Position numbers and translations under genes: made by a program. The notes under the pieces are model-generated. The model saw only the letters and a program-made list of their open reading frames with translations. It was not told where the DNA came from and did not search any database. From assembly GCF_035953295.1 (NCBI RefSeq), contig NZ_CP108370.1, forward strand, positions 5,999,001-6,063,000: a DNA stretch of 64,000 bases, written 5' to 3'. Below, one piece after another: positions 15,838 to 23,427 of this stretch (its first letter is position 1; each line of letters opens with the position of its first letter). The DNA comes from Streptomyces sp. NBC_01335 (lineage in GTDB: Bacteria; Actinomycetota; Actinomycetes; Streptomycetales; Streptomycetaceae).

Positions 15838-16548
15838 ATGCCGTACGAACCACCCACGCACACCGTCGAGCGCTCGCTCCGTGCCACCACCGGTGCCCGG
15901 ACCGTCGCCGGTGTCGACGAAGTCGGTCGCGGAGCGTGGGCAGGTCCCGTCACCGTCTGTGCGGCGGTCACCGGTCTGCGCAGGCCCCCCGACGGGCTCA
16001 CCGACTCCAAACTGATCACGCCCCGGCGCCGTGCCGAGCTGGCGCCCGTCCTGCGTGACTGGGTCACCGCCTACGGCCTCGGCCACGCCTCTCCCGAGGA
16101 GATCGACGACCTCGGGATGACGGCCGCGCTGCGTCTCGCCGCCGTCCGCGCGCTGGACGAGCTGCCGGTACGCCCCGACGCGGTGATCCTCGACGGCAAG
16201 CACGACTACCTCGGAAGCCCGTGGCGGGTACGTACCGTGATCAAGGGGGACCAGTCCTGCATCGCGGTCGCCGCCGCCTCGGTCATCGCCAAGGTGCACC
16301 GCGACACGATGATGGCGGAACTCGGCGCCGACACCGGAGAGTTCGAGGACTTCGCCTTCGGAGCCAACGCGGGATACCCCTCACCGACGCACCGGGCTGC
16401 GCTGGAGGAGCTGGGGCCCACCCCCCACCACCGCATGTCCTGGTCGTACCTCGACGCGCTGCCGCGGTGGCAGCACCTGAAGAAGGTCCGCTTCTCCGCC
16501 GAGGCGGCAGCACTCGAAAGCGGGGGCCAGCTCGGCTTCGACTTCTGA
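15838..16548 (+). CDS. rnhB: Ribonuclease HII
   Basis: RNase HII cuts RNA in RNA-DNA hybrids and removes misincorporated ribonucleotides. [14 protein letters not shown] (about residues 25-38) carries the first acidic catalytic residues (Asp-Glu) and the GRG substrate motif. The third acid is in [10 protein letters not shown] (about residue 119), followed by [13 protein letters not shown], and the fourth lies in the [13 protein letters not shown] helix region. The 236-residue length is normal. The ATG at 15838 lies 10 nt from a TACGCT -10-like hexamer, suggesting a 3-4 nt leader. Confidence 0.95.
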   Translation: MPYEPPTHTVERSLRATTGARTVAGVDEVGRGAWAGPVTVCAAVTGLRRPPDGLTDSKLITPRRRAELAPVLRDWVTAYGLGHASPEEIDDLGMTAALRLAAVRALDELPVRPDAVILDGKHDYLGSPWRVRTVIKGDQSCIAVAAASVIAKVHRDTMMAELGADTGEFEDFAFGANAGYPSPTHRAALEELGPTPHHRMSWSYLDALPRWQHLKKVRFSAEAAALESGGQLGFDF

Positions 16549-16608
16549 TCGCGCTTGCGCACCCACCCGCCGACACCTGGCGTATCGGCATTTGACAGAC
16601 AACCATCC

Positions 16609-17217
16609 ATGCCTCTCACCCCCGAGGAGCCTCAGATTCACGAGAGCGCTCAGGGTCCCCGTGTGATTCCGGCCGCCGGCCGCACCGCGTCGACCCCCCG
16701 TCCCGTTCCTGGTCCGCGTTCCGCGGCCACCCCGCGTCCCGGACACCCGGGACCCGCGCGGCCTGCGCCCCCGGCGCAGCGCCCCCACCCCGTCCCCGGC
16801 CCGTCCGCGCGTACGGAGAATCGTTCCGTGCCGCAGCTGCAGGTGATCCCGGCTCCCGTCGCCGGGGCGCTCGACGCCGCCGAGGAGGCCGTCGACCTGC
16901 TGCTCGACAACGGCCGTGCTCCGGGCGACGTCCTCGTGCTCACCACGGGCGAGCAGCACCCGTGGGCCACGCACGAACTCTCCTTCGGCGAAGCCTCCTA
17001 CTGGGCGCAGCACGATGCCGGGGACGACGTGTTCTTCGCCGACCTGTCGGCGATCGGCCGCGCGGCCGGCCGTCCGGTCGTGGTCGTCGCCGTCAACGGC
17101 GACCTGGTCGGCGACGCGGCCCAGCGGCTGTCGCTCGCGCGGGAGCGGGCCGGCGCGCTGCTGATCGTGTGCGGCGATCCGACGGCGATCAACTCCGCCC
17201 TCGGCGCGAGCGTCTGA
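16609..17217 (+). CDS. Conserved hypothetical protein with Pro-rich N-terminus
   Basis: A protein of about 202 residues. Residues 1-75 are low-complexity (Pro/Arg/Ala-rich). The C-terminal 125 residues look like an alpha/beta fold with repeated hydrophobic strands (GDVLVLTTGEQ, PVVVVAVNGDLVGD, RAGALLIVCGDP). The GDVLVLT and DDVFFADLS segments resemble the C-terminal region of UvrD-like helicases, but no ATPase motif is present, so this is only a suggestion. The start is uncertain: ATG 16609 lacks a good ribosome site and an in-frame ATG lies further upstream. Confidence 0.6.
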   Translation: MPLTPEEPQIHESAQGPRVIPAAGRTASTPRPVPGPRSAATPRPGHPGPARPAPPAQRPHPVPGPSARTENRSVPQLQVIPAPVAGALDAAEEAVDLLLDNGRAPGDVLVLTTGEQHPWATHELSFGEASYWAQHDAGDDVFFADLSAIGRAAGRPVVVVAVNGDLVGDAAQRLSLARERAGALLIVCGDPTAINSALGASV

Positions 17218-17249
17218 TCCGACGGGGAGCCCGTTTGTCGGAACTCCGG

Positions 17250-17277
17250 TCCGGCCGTCCCGCACGGGGCGGCCGGA
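17250..17277. terminator. Hairpin between convergent genes
   Basis: TCCGGCCGTCCCG (17250-17262) pairs with CGGGGCGGCCGGA (17265-17277), with one G-U pair. It probably terminates both converging transcripts. Confidence 0.6.
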
Positions 17278-17342
17278 TTCAGGTCCGCCCGGTTCCCCCG
17301 ACCGCCGGATTCCGGTCCGCCGGGTCTCTGGGTGCGCCGGGT

Positions 17343-17984
17343 TCAGCGGGCAGCCGTGCGCAGCATCGCCTCGGTCGCGCGGCCGCCCGTGCGGAGCGGT
17401 GCCGGGGCGGGGGCGAAGGCCTCCGCGAGCGACGCGGGCGCGGACAGGGAACTCGGCTGCCGGCCTCCTCTGCCCTCGCCCAGCACCTGCCACCCGCCCC
17501 TGGTCAGCGTGATGTACGCCCCGCAGCGCAGCCCGTGCAGGGTGCAGGCGTCCCGCAGCCCCCACATCCAGGCTCCGTCCTCCTCCGTCCAGCGCTCGTC
17601 GCCTTCGCGGCAGTAGAGCAGGACGGCCGTACGGGCCGGGGTACGACGACGCAGGTCGTGCGGGATGACGCGGCGCAGGTGGGAGAGGAGCGCGTTGCGG
17701 AACTCCCAGCCGTCCGCGGCGGCGGAGCCGCGCCGGACGAACGAGGCGCTGGCGTTCAGCCGTTCCTCGTGGTCGAGGACGGCCACGACGGCGGTGGCCG
17801 GGGTGGGACGGTGACGCGCGTGGAGCCCGCTGACCACCTCACGGGGGTTACGCAGCAGGGGTATCCCCGCCGATGCCCACTCGGTGGGTTCCAGCATCCG
17901 GGCGAGACGACTGGTGGAGCCGGCCGGCACCGAGGACGCCGCCCACGGTGAGGTGTCTGCGGACGGTGCGAATCCGAAGGTCAC
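17343..17984 (-). CDS. Conserved hypothetical protein
   Basis: 213 residues starting at a GTG (17984) with GAAGGGAG about 6 nt upstream. The protein begins MTFGFAPSADTSPW and contains a possible alpha/beta core (ATAVVAVLDHEERLN; RTAVLLYCREGDERW) and a C-terminal GLRCGAYITLTRGGWQVL segment. I recognise no catalytic motif. It is divergent from the recQ-like gene across 325 bp and ends towards the preceding hypothetical. The long reverse frame continuing upstream to 20690 is antisense to recQ and is not coding. Confidence 0.65.
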   Translation of the reverse strand: MTFGFAPSADTSPWAASSVPAGSTSRLARMLEPTEWASAGIPLLRNPREVVSGLHARHRPTPATAVVAVLDHEERLNASASFVRRGSAAADGWEFRNALLSHLRRVIPHDLRRRTPARTAVLLYCREGDERWTEEDGAWMWGLRDACTLHGLRCGAYITLTRGGWQVLGEGRGGRQPSSLSAPASLAEAFAPAPAPLRTGGRATEAMLRTAAR

Positions 17985-18127
17985 GGTTCTCCCTTCGTTA
18001 CGCGCCCACGGTGCGGGCAGGATGACAGAGGGCACGCCCATACGGGCCGTGAAATGACCGTGCGGGAGGCGACTCCAATTCTTCCTGGCGTATCGGCGGG
18101 CGGCAACGAGCAATTGGAACACCTGAC

Positions 18128-18155
18128 GGATATCTGCCGTAAAGACCTGGATATC
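18128..18155. repeat. Paired GGATATC motifs in the divergent region upstream of recQ
   Basis: GGATATC occurs at 18128-18134 and 18149-18155, 21 bp apart (two helical turns), in an AT-richer patch of the 325-bp divergent region. This spacing suits a regulator binding one DNA face, but no regulator can be named. Confidence 0.4.
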
Positions 18156-18308
18156 CCTGCCCTCCAAGGGCTCCCGCGATGCCTCCCGCCTCCTTTGAAC
18201 AGTGAGACGCAGAAAGAACACGCTGGACCGGCATCCGGCACGGGAGCCTTCCATACCGGTGCCCGTCACCCTGCGTGAGGTGGCCGTGCTGCCCGGGCAT
18301 CGGGTTGC

Positions 18309-20477
18309 ATGGGGGTCATGGACACCCTGGAACTCCGCACCGAAGCAGACGCCATCCTCGCCGAACTGGTCGGTGACCCGGGCGGCTCGGCACGGCTGCG
18401 GGAGGACCAGTGGCAGGCGGTGGCGGCCCTGGTGGAGGACCGCCGCCGGGCTCTGGTGGTGCAGCGCACCGGGTGGGGCAAGTCGGCGGTGTACTTCGTC
18501 GCCACCGCCCTGTTGCGCCGACGCGGCGCCGGCCCCACGGTGATCGTCTCGCCGCTGCTCGCCCTGATGCGCAATCAGGTCGACTCGGCGGCGCGGGCCG
18601 GTATCCAGGCGCGCACCATCAACTCGGCCAACCCGGAGGAGTGGGAGACCATCTACGGCGAGGTCGAGCGCGGCGAGACGGACGTCCTTCTCGTCAGTCC
18701 GGAGCGTCTCAACTCCGTGGACTTCCGCGACCAGGTGCTGCCCCGGCTCGCCGCCACGACCGGTCTGCTGGTGGTCGACGAGGCGCACTGCATCTCCGAC
18801 TGGGGCCACGACTTCCGGCCGGACTACCGCCGACTGCGGGCGATGCTCGCCGAGCTCGCACCCGGGGTGCCGGTCCTGGCCACCACCGCGACCGCCAACG
18901 CGCGCGTCACCGCGGACGTCGCCGACCAGCTCGGCACGGGCGCCGGCGAGGCCCTCGTCCTGCGCGGGCCGCTGGAACGGGAGAGCCTGCGGCTCGGAGT
19001 CGTACGGCTGCCGGATGCCGCGCACCGCCTGGGCTGGCTGGCCGAGCACCTGGACGAGCTGCCCGGTTCCGGGATCATCTACGCCCTCACCGTCGCCGCC
19101 GCCGAGGAGGCCACCGCCTTCCTGCGACAGCGGGGCTTCGCGGTCTCCTCCTACACGGGGCGCACCGAGAACGCCGACCGTCTTCAGGCGGAGACCGACC
19201 TCCAGGAGAACCGGGTCAAGGCGCTGGTCGCCACTTCGGCCCTTGGCATGGGCTTCGACAAGCCAGACCTGGGCTTCGTCGTCCACCTCGGCTCGCCGTC
19301 GTCTCCCATCGCCTACTACCAGCAGGTGGGACGAGCCGGCCGAGGCGTGGCCCACGCCGACGTGCTGCTGCTGCCGGGCAAGGAGGACGAGGCCATCTGG
19401 CGCTATTTCGCCGACACGGCCTTCCCGCCCGAGACCCAGGTGCGGCAGACCCTCGCGGCGCTGGAGAGCGCGGGGCGGCCGCTGTCGGTGCCGGCGCTGG
19501 AGGCGTCCGTCGAGCTCCGGCGCAGCAGGCTGGAGACGATGCTGAAGGTCCTGGACGTCGACGGCGCGGTGAAGCGGGTGAAGGGCGGCTGGACGGCCAC
19601 CGGCGCCCCGTGGGTCTACGACGCCGAGCGCTACGCCTGGGTGGCGCGGCAGCGGGCGGCCGAACAGCAGGCCATGCGCGACTACGTGAGCACGTCGGGC
19701 TGCCGGATGGAGTTTCTGCGCCGACAGCTGGACGACGAAGGCGCGGCCCCGTGCGGCCGCTGCGACAACTGTGCGGGAGCCTGGGCCGATTCCTCCGTAT
19801 CGGCGGAGACGCTGACAGGCGCGGCGAAGGAACTGGACCGGCCGGGAGTGGAGGTCGAGCCGCGCCGGATGTGGCCGACCGGGCTGCCCGTCCTGGGGAT
19901 CGAGCTGAAGGGGCGTATCCCGGTCAAGGAGCAGTGCTCCGGCGGTCGGGCCCTGGGCCGGCTCTCGGACATCGGCTGGGGCAACCGGCTGCGCCCGCTG
20001 CTGGCCGAGAACGCGCCGGACGTACCCGTCCCCGACGACGTCCTGCGGGCGGCGGTGGACGTACTCGCCGACTGGGCCCGATCCTCCGGGGGCTGGGCGA
20101 CGAACACCCCGGACGCCGCCGCCCGGCCGGTAGGGGTCGTCGCGGTCCCGTCCCTCTCGCGCCCGCAGCTGGTCGGCTCCCTCGCCCAGGGGATCGCGGC
20201 CGTCGGCCGCATGCCCTTCCTGGGCACGCTGACGTACACCGGTCCGGAAGGTGCGCACACGACGCGCCGCAGCAACTCCGCGCAGCGCGTCCGCGCACTG
20301 TCCGGTGCCTTCGCCGTCTCCGGCGAACTGGCGGCCGCTCTCGCCGCGTCGCCCGGGCCCGTCCTGCTCGTGGACGACTCCACCGACTCCGGCTGGACCC
20401 TCGCGGTCGCCGCACGCCTGCTGCGCAAGGCCGGCGCCGAGCAGGTCCTTCCGCTGGTGCTGGCCGCCGCGGGCTGA
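18309..20477 (+). CDS. recQ: RecQ-family DNA helicase with a C-terminal phosphoribosyltransferase-like domain
   Basis: A 722-residue protein. Residues 1-500 are a RecQ helicase: QRTGWGKSAVYF (motif I, about residue 53), DEAHCISDWGHDF (motif II plus the RecQ aromatic loop, about 160), QQVGRAGRG (motif VI, about 337), and a zinc-binding set ending CGRCDNC (about 482). The remaining 220 residues are not an HRDC domain. They end in GPVLLVDDSTDSGWTLA, which resembles the PRPP-binding loop of type I phosphoribosyltransferases (hydrophobic strand, DD, then TxxGxT). The start could instead be ATG 18318 (MDTLEL). RecQ enzymes unwind 3'-tailed DNA and process recombination intermediates; the role of the C-terminal domain is unknown. 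Confidence 0.9.
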   Translation: MGVMDTLELRTEADAILAELVGDPGGSARLREDQWQAVAALVEDRRRALVVQRTGWGKSAVYFVATALLRRRGAGPTVIVSPLLALMRNQVDSAARAGIQARTINSANPEEWETIYGEVERGETDVLLVSPERLNSVDFRDQVLPRLAATTGLLVVDEAHCISDWGHDFRPDYRRLRAMLAELAPGVPVLATTATANARVTADVADQLGTGAGEALVLRGPLERESLRLGVVRLPDAAHRLGWLAEHLDELPGSGIIYALTVAAAEEATAFLRQRGFAVSSYTGRTENADRLQAETDLQENRVKALVATSALGMGFDKPDLGFVVHLGSPSSPIAYYQQVGRAGRGVAHADVLLLPGKEDEAIWRYFADTAFPPETQVRQTLAALESAGRPLSVPALEASVELRRSRLETMLKVLDVDGAVKRVKGGWTATGAPWVYDAERYAWVARQRAAEQQAMRDYVSTSGCRMEFLRRQLDDEGAAPCGRCDNCAGAWADSSVSAETLTGAAKELDRPGVEVEPRRMWPTGLPVLGIELKGRIPVKEQCSGGRALGRLSDIGWGNRLRPLLAENAPDVPVPDDVLRAAVDVLADWARSSGGWATNTPDAAARPVGVVAVPSLSRPQLVGSLAQGIAAVGRMPFLGTLTYTGPEGAHTTRRSNSAQRVRALSGAFAVSGELAAALAASPGPVLLVDDSTDSGWTLAVAARLLRKAGAEQVLPLVLAAAG

Positions 20478-20740
20478 GTCTCCGGCGACCCGCTCCGGGC
20501 CGTTCATCCCCCGTGTCTCGCCGCCCGGTTGAAGTCCGCGGCAGCGAGACAGAGCCCGGCCGGGAGGGCGGTCGAGGGGCTGGAGAGGGGAGGGGCGGCC
20601 GTACCGGCGGCCGCCCACGCGGTGAGCGCGTGCGAAGAGCGGGGCGCCGCGTCGGGTGCTGAGCGGTTCAACGTGCTTGTGAGTGGTCATGGCCCCATGA
20701 GAACCCCGGGTACTGACAATCCGCCAGTGACGCTCTGTGC

Positions 20741-20783
20741 CTGTGGATAAGTGCCTGAGGGGAAGCGTCGAGGTTATCCACAG
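20741..20783. promoter_or_regulatory. Inverted pair of DnaA-box-like sequences
   Basis: CTGTGGATAA (20741-20750) and TTATCCACAG (20774-20783) are perfect inverted copies, 23 nt apart. Each contains TTATCCACA, the classical DnaA box. They lie 40-80 bp before the DUF4192 gene. The same sequence could also fold as a hairpin. Binding by DnaA is inferred, not shown. Confidence 0.65.
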
Positions 20784-20821
20784 GGGTCGCGGAAATCTGA
20801 CCGGTGCGGGACGGTCATGCC

Positions 20822-22183
20822 ATGAACAAGCACCACGAATCCACTGGTTCCTCCGACACCCAGCAGGTCACTCTGCGTGGCCCCGCGGATCTCGCCGACG
20901 CCCTTCCCTATCTGATGGGGTTCCACCCGACCGACAGCGTCGTCCTGGTGGGACTGCACGGCGGCCGTGGCCGCTTCGGGGGGCGACTGCGCCACGGGAT
21001 CCCGCGGTCGGAACAGGAGTGGGGCCCGGCGGCGGACCAGTTGGCGGACTGTCTGATCTCGGGAAGCGAGCAGCGCGATGGCCGGCCGGACGCGATCGTT
21101 CTCTTCCTGTGCCAGGACCCGGTCGCGGGGGAGGCCGCGGGCGAGGTCATGGAACGGCTGCGGCCCTTCGCTCAACTCCTGCGCACCGCTTGCGGGTCAC
21201 TCGACGTTCCTGTGCTGGAAGCGCTCTGCATCTCCAACGGCAGGTACTGGTCGTACTGTTGTCCGGACGGCCGGTGCTGTCCGACGGACGGCAACTTGCT
21301 CGCCCTCCCGGGCACCACCGTGATGGCCGCCGCCGCGACCTATGCCGGGATCCAGGTCAGAGGCTCGCTCCGGGAGCTGGAGCAACGGCTGGCGCCTTGG
21401 TCCGGCGCGCACGAGTCGGAGCAGCTCCACGCTTTGGACGAGGTGGGCGCTGCGATGGTGACCCGCATTCTCGACACCCACGGACGCAGCCAGGTGGCCA
21501 GGGAGACCCTGGATCTGGCGAGGGGGCTGCTGGAGCGGGTCGGCGATACGCCGGTGCCCTCGGTCGCGGGCGTCGCCGACTTCCGTGACGACGGCCTGAT
21601 CAGCCACGACGAGGCCGCCGCCGTGATCCTGGGGCTTCAGGACAGGGAGACCCGGGACCGCGCCGCGCGATGGATGGAGGGCCCGGAGGCTCACGCGGCA
21701 CTGCGCCTCTGGCGAGCCCTCGCCCGGCGCTGCGTGGGCCCGTACGTGGAGCACGCCGCCGCCCCGCTGGCACTGGCCGCCTGGGTCTCCTGGTCGACCG
21801 GGGACGAACCCGGCGCGCGAGTGGCCCTCGAACTCGCCCTGCGGGCGGACCCCGACTACACCTTCGCCCGGCTCCTCCATCAGGCGTGCGACGAAGGTGT
21901 GGACCCGGAGAAGCTGCGGCGCTGCCTGCGGGAGGAGGAAGAAGACGAGGCCCGGCGGTCCGCTGCCGGACCAGGCGTCCAGCGGCCGGAGGCAATCGCG
22001 CCCCACCAGGTGAACCGGGCGGGAACCCGTACGCCGGCAGGGTCGTCGGCCGCCACGCGGAGCAGGAGGATCTCCGGCCGCACCCGCCCCGTCACCCCGG
22101 CCAATCCGGGGACGGCGCGACCCGGGCGCCGGGAGCGGCTGCCGCGCGGGCAGCAGGAGGACAGGGACGGCACCGGCGGCTGA
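20822..22183 (+). CDS. DUF4192 domain protein
   Basis: A 453-residue protein with the DUF4192 opening (VTLRGPADLADALPYLMGFHPTDSVVLVGLHG, residues about 16-47 shown in part by LPYLMGFHPTDSVV). It has a Cys-rich YWSYCCPDGRCC segment (about residue 140) suggesting a metal site, and a TPR-like C-terminal half (AWVSWSTGDEPGARVALELALRADPDY region, about residues 315-350). The last 80 residues are basic and disordered. The DUF4192 family is actinobacterial and uncharacterised. The ATG at 20822 is chosen over a GTG at 20804 because the protein alignment memory starts near MNKHH; neither has a strong ribosome site. Confidence 0.8.
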   Translation: MNKHHESTGSSDTQQVTLRGPADLADALPYLMGFHPTDSVVLVGLHGGRGRFGGRLRHGIPRSEQEWGPAADQLADCLISGSEQRDGRPDAIVLFLCQDPVAGEAAGEVMERLRPFAQLLRTACGSLDVPVLEALCISNGRYWSYCCPDGRCCPTDGNLLALPGTTVMAAAATYAGIQVRGSLRELEQRLAPWSGAHESEQLHALDEVGAAMVTRILDTHGRSQVARETLDLARGLLERVGDTPVPSVAGVADFRDDGLISHDEAAAVILGLQDRETRDRAARWMEGPEAHAALRLWRALARRCVGPYVEHAAAPLALAAWVSWSTGDEPGARVALELALRADPDYTFARLLHQACDEGVDPEKLRRCLREEEEDEARRSAAGPGVQRPEAIAPHQVNRAGTRTPAGSSAATRSRRISGRTRPVTPANPGTARPGRRERLPRGQQEDRDGTGG

Positions 22184-22352
22184 GCGCGCCCGAATCCCTG
22201 CTCCCGTGCGGCCCGGTCTCCTCATGACCCCGTCTCCGTACGTGCGGTGTGGTCCCGCGGGGGAGACCGCACCGCCACCCGCCGATGTCGACGGCACCGG
22301 GGCGCAGGCCCCTCGCCCGTCCTGGTGGCCGCGCCTTCGGACGTGGCGGAAT

Positions 22353-22384
22353 GGAGTGTTTATCGTCAGGGAGACGACTATGAT
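22353..22384 (+). promoter_or_regulatory. Possible operator of the Nudix regulator
   Basis: TTTATCGTCAGGGAGACGACTAT, read in two halves TTATCGTC and GACGACTA, is an imperfect inverted repeat around AGGGA just upstream of the ATG at 22391. The right half resembles the GACTAT-type half-sites of NrtR-like Nudix regulators. Autoregulation is inferred from position. Confidence 0.35.
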
Positions 22385-22390
22385 CACCGC

Positions 22391-23155
22391 ATGCCGTCCT
22401 ACGACCCGTCGACGTTCCCGCCCTTCGCTGTCACCGTCGACCTGGTTGTGCTGACAGTGCGGCGCCACGCACTCTGCGCACTGGTCGTACGCCGCGGGGA
22501 AGCACCCTTCCAGGGCCGTTGGGCGCTGCCCGGCGGCTTCGTCCGCGCGGACGAGGACCTGAGCGCCGCCGCCGCCCGCGAACTGGTCGAGGAGACCGGA
22601 CTCTGCGCACACGACCCGGCCTCTCCGGTCGCCGGAAATGGCGCCCACCTCGAACAACTCGCCACGTACGGCGCCCCGTCCCGTGACCCGCGCATGCGGG
22701 TCGTCAGCGTGGCCCACTTGGCGCTCTCGCCCGACCTCCCCGCTCCCCGTGCGGGAGGAGACGCCAACGGGGCGCGCTGGGCGCCGGTGGGCGATCTGCT
22801 CGCGGCCGGCAGCGACACGGTCGGGGAGGAGGAGTCGCCCGCACCGCTTGCGTTCGACCACGCCCGCATCCTCGCCGACGGAGTGGAGCGGGCCCGCTCC
22901 AAGATCGAGTACTCCTCCCTCGCCACGGCGTTCTGCCCTCCGGAGTTCACGGTCGGAGAGCTGCGACGCGTCTACGAGGCCGTGTGGGGCGTGGTCCTGG
23001 ACCCCAGGAACTTCCACCGCAAGGTCACCGGTACGCCTGGGTTCCTGGTGCCCTCCGGCGGTACGACAACACGACAGGGCGGCCGTCCAGCCCAGTTGTT
23101 CCGTGCGGGTTCCGCCACCGTGCTCAACCCGCCCATGCTGCGGCCGGAAGTCTGA
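22391..23155 (+). CDS. Nudix hydrolase-fold transcriptional regulator (NrtR-like)
   Basis: The N-terminal half has a complete Nudix box at residues 49-71 (G-x5-E-x7-REL-x-EE-x-GL, from GGFVRADED to EETGL). The C-terminal part ([30 protein letters not shown]) is the winged-helix typical of NrtR-type regulators, which bind ADP-ribose or related NAD metabolites and control NAD-linked genes. The intact Nudix box suggests it may still hydrolyse a nucleoside diphosphate derivative. At 254 residues it is of family length. No NAD genes are adjacent, so the regulon must lie elsewhere. Confidence 0.85.
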   Translation: MPSYDPSTFPPFAVTVDLVVLTVRRHALCALVVRRGEAPFQGRWALPGGFVRADEDLSAAAARELVEETGLCAHDPASPVAGNGAHLEQLATYGAPSRDPRMRVVSVAHLALSPDLPAPRAGGDANGARWAPVGDLLAAGSDTVGEEESPAPLAFDHARILADGVERARSKIEYSSLATAFCPPEFTVGELRRVYEAVWGVVLDPRNFHRKVTGTPGFLVPSGGTTTRQGGRPAQLFRAGSATVLNPPMLRPEV

Positions 23156-23176
23156 GGGCCGAAGCCCGAAACCTGT

Positions 23177-23230
23177 AGTCCGCCAGTCCGCCAGTCCGCC
23201 AGTCCGCCAGTCCGCCAGTCCGTCAGTCCG
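23177..23230. repeat. Tandem 8-bp repeat AGTCCGCC
   Basis: Five perfect copies of AGTCCGCC run from 23177 to 23216, followed by AGTCCGTC (23217-23224) and a partial copy. It lies between the Nudix regulator stop and the ABC gene and is not coding. Confidence 0.9.
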
Positions 23231-23427
23231 AGCCCGACCTCGCCGGTCCGTCGGCCGGGGTGGCCGACGGGCGGTCTCGTGCGCGGTGACTCCATGGTTC
23301 CCCAAGGCCGCGAGCGCGGAACACTCGTAGGCTTCTGGCTGCACCAAAAGTCGCAAATGTCGCGTTATGTTGCTGAGGTACGCACGCTCCCTGCCGTCGA
23401 GCGGTCACACCTTCCGCGAGAGAAGCG

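Noticed and set aside
18054..18278. Small 74-codon frame between the hypothetical and recQ
   Set aside because: No ribosome site and no family resemblance. It overlaps the divergent promoter region.
17985..20690. Long minus-strand frame upstream of the 213-residue hypothetical
   Set aside because: It is antisense to recQ, and its composition is unlike a protein. The real minus-strand gene starts at the GTG at 17984 with a good ribosome site.
20741..20783. Chromosomal origin of replication
   Set aside because: Only two DnaA boxes are present, with no dnaA/dnaN neighbours and no box cluster. Streptomyces oriC has many boxes.
23177..23230. CRISPR array
   Set aside because: The repeats are 8 bp and directly adjacent with no spacers, and no cas genes are present.
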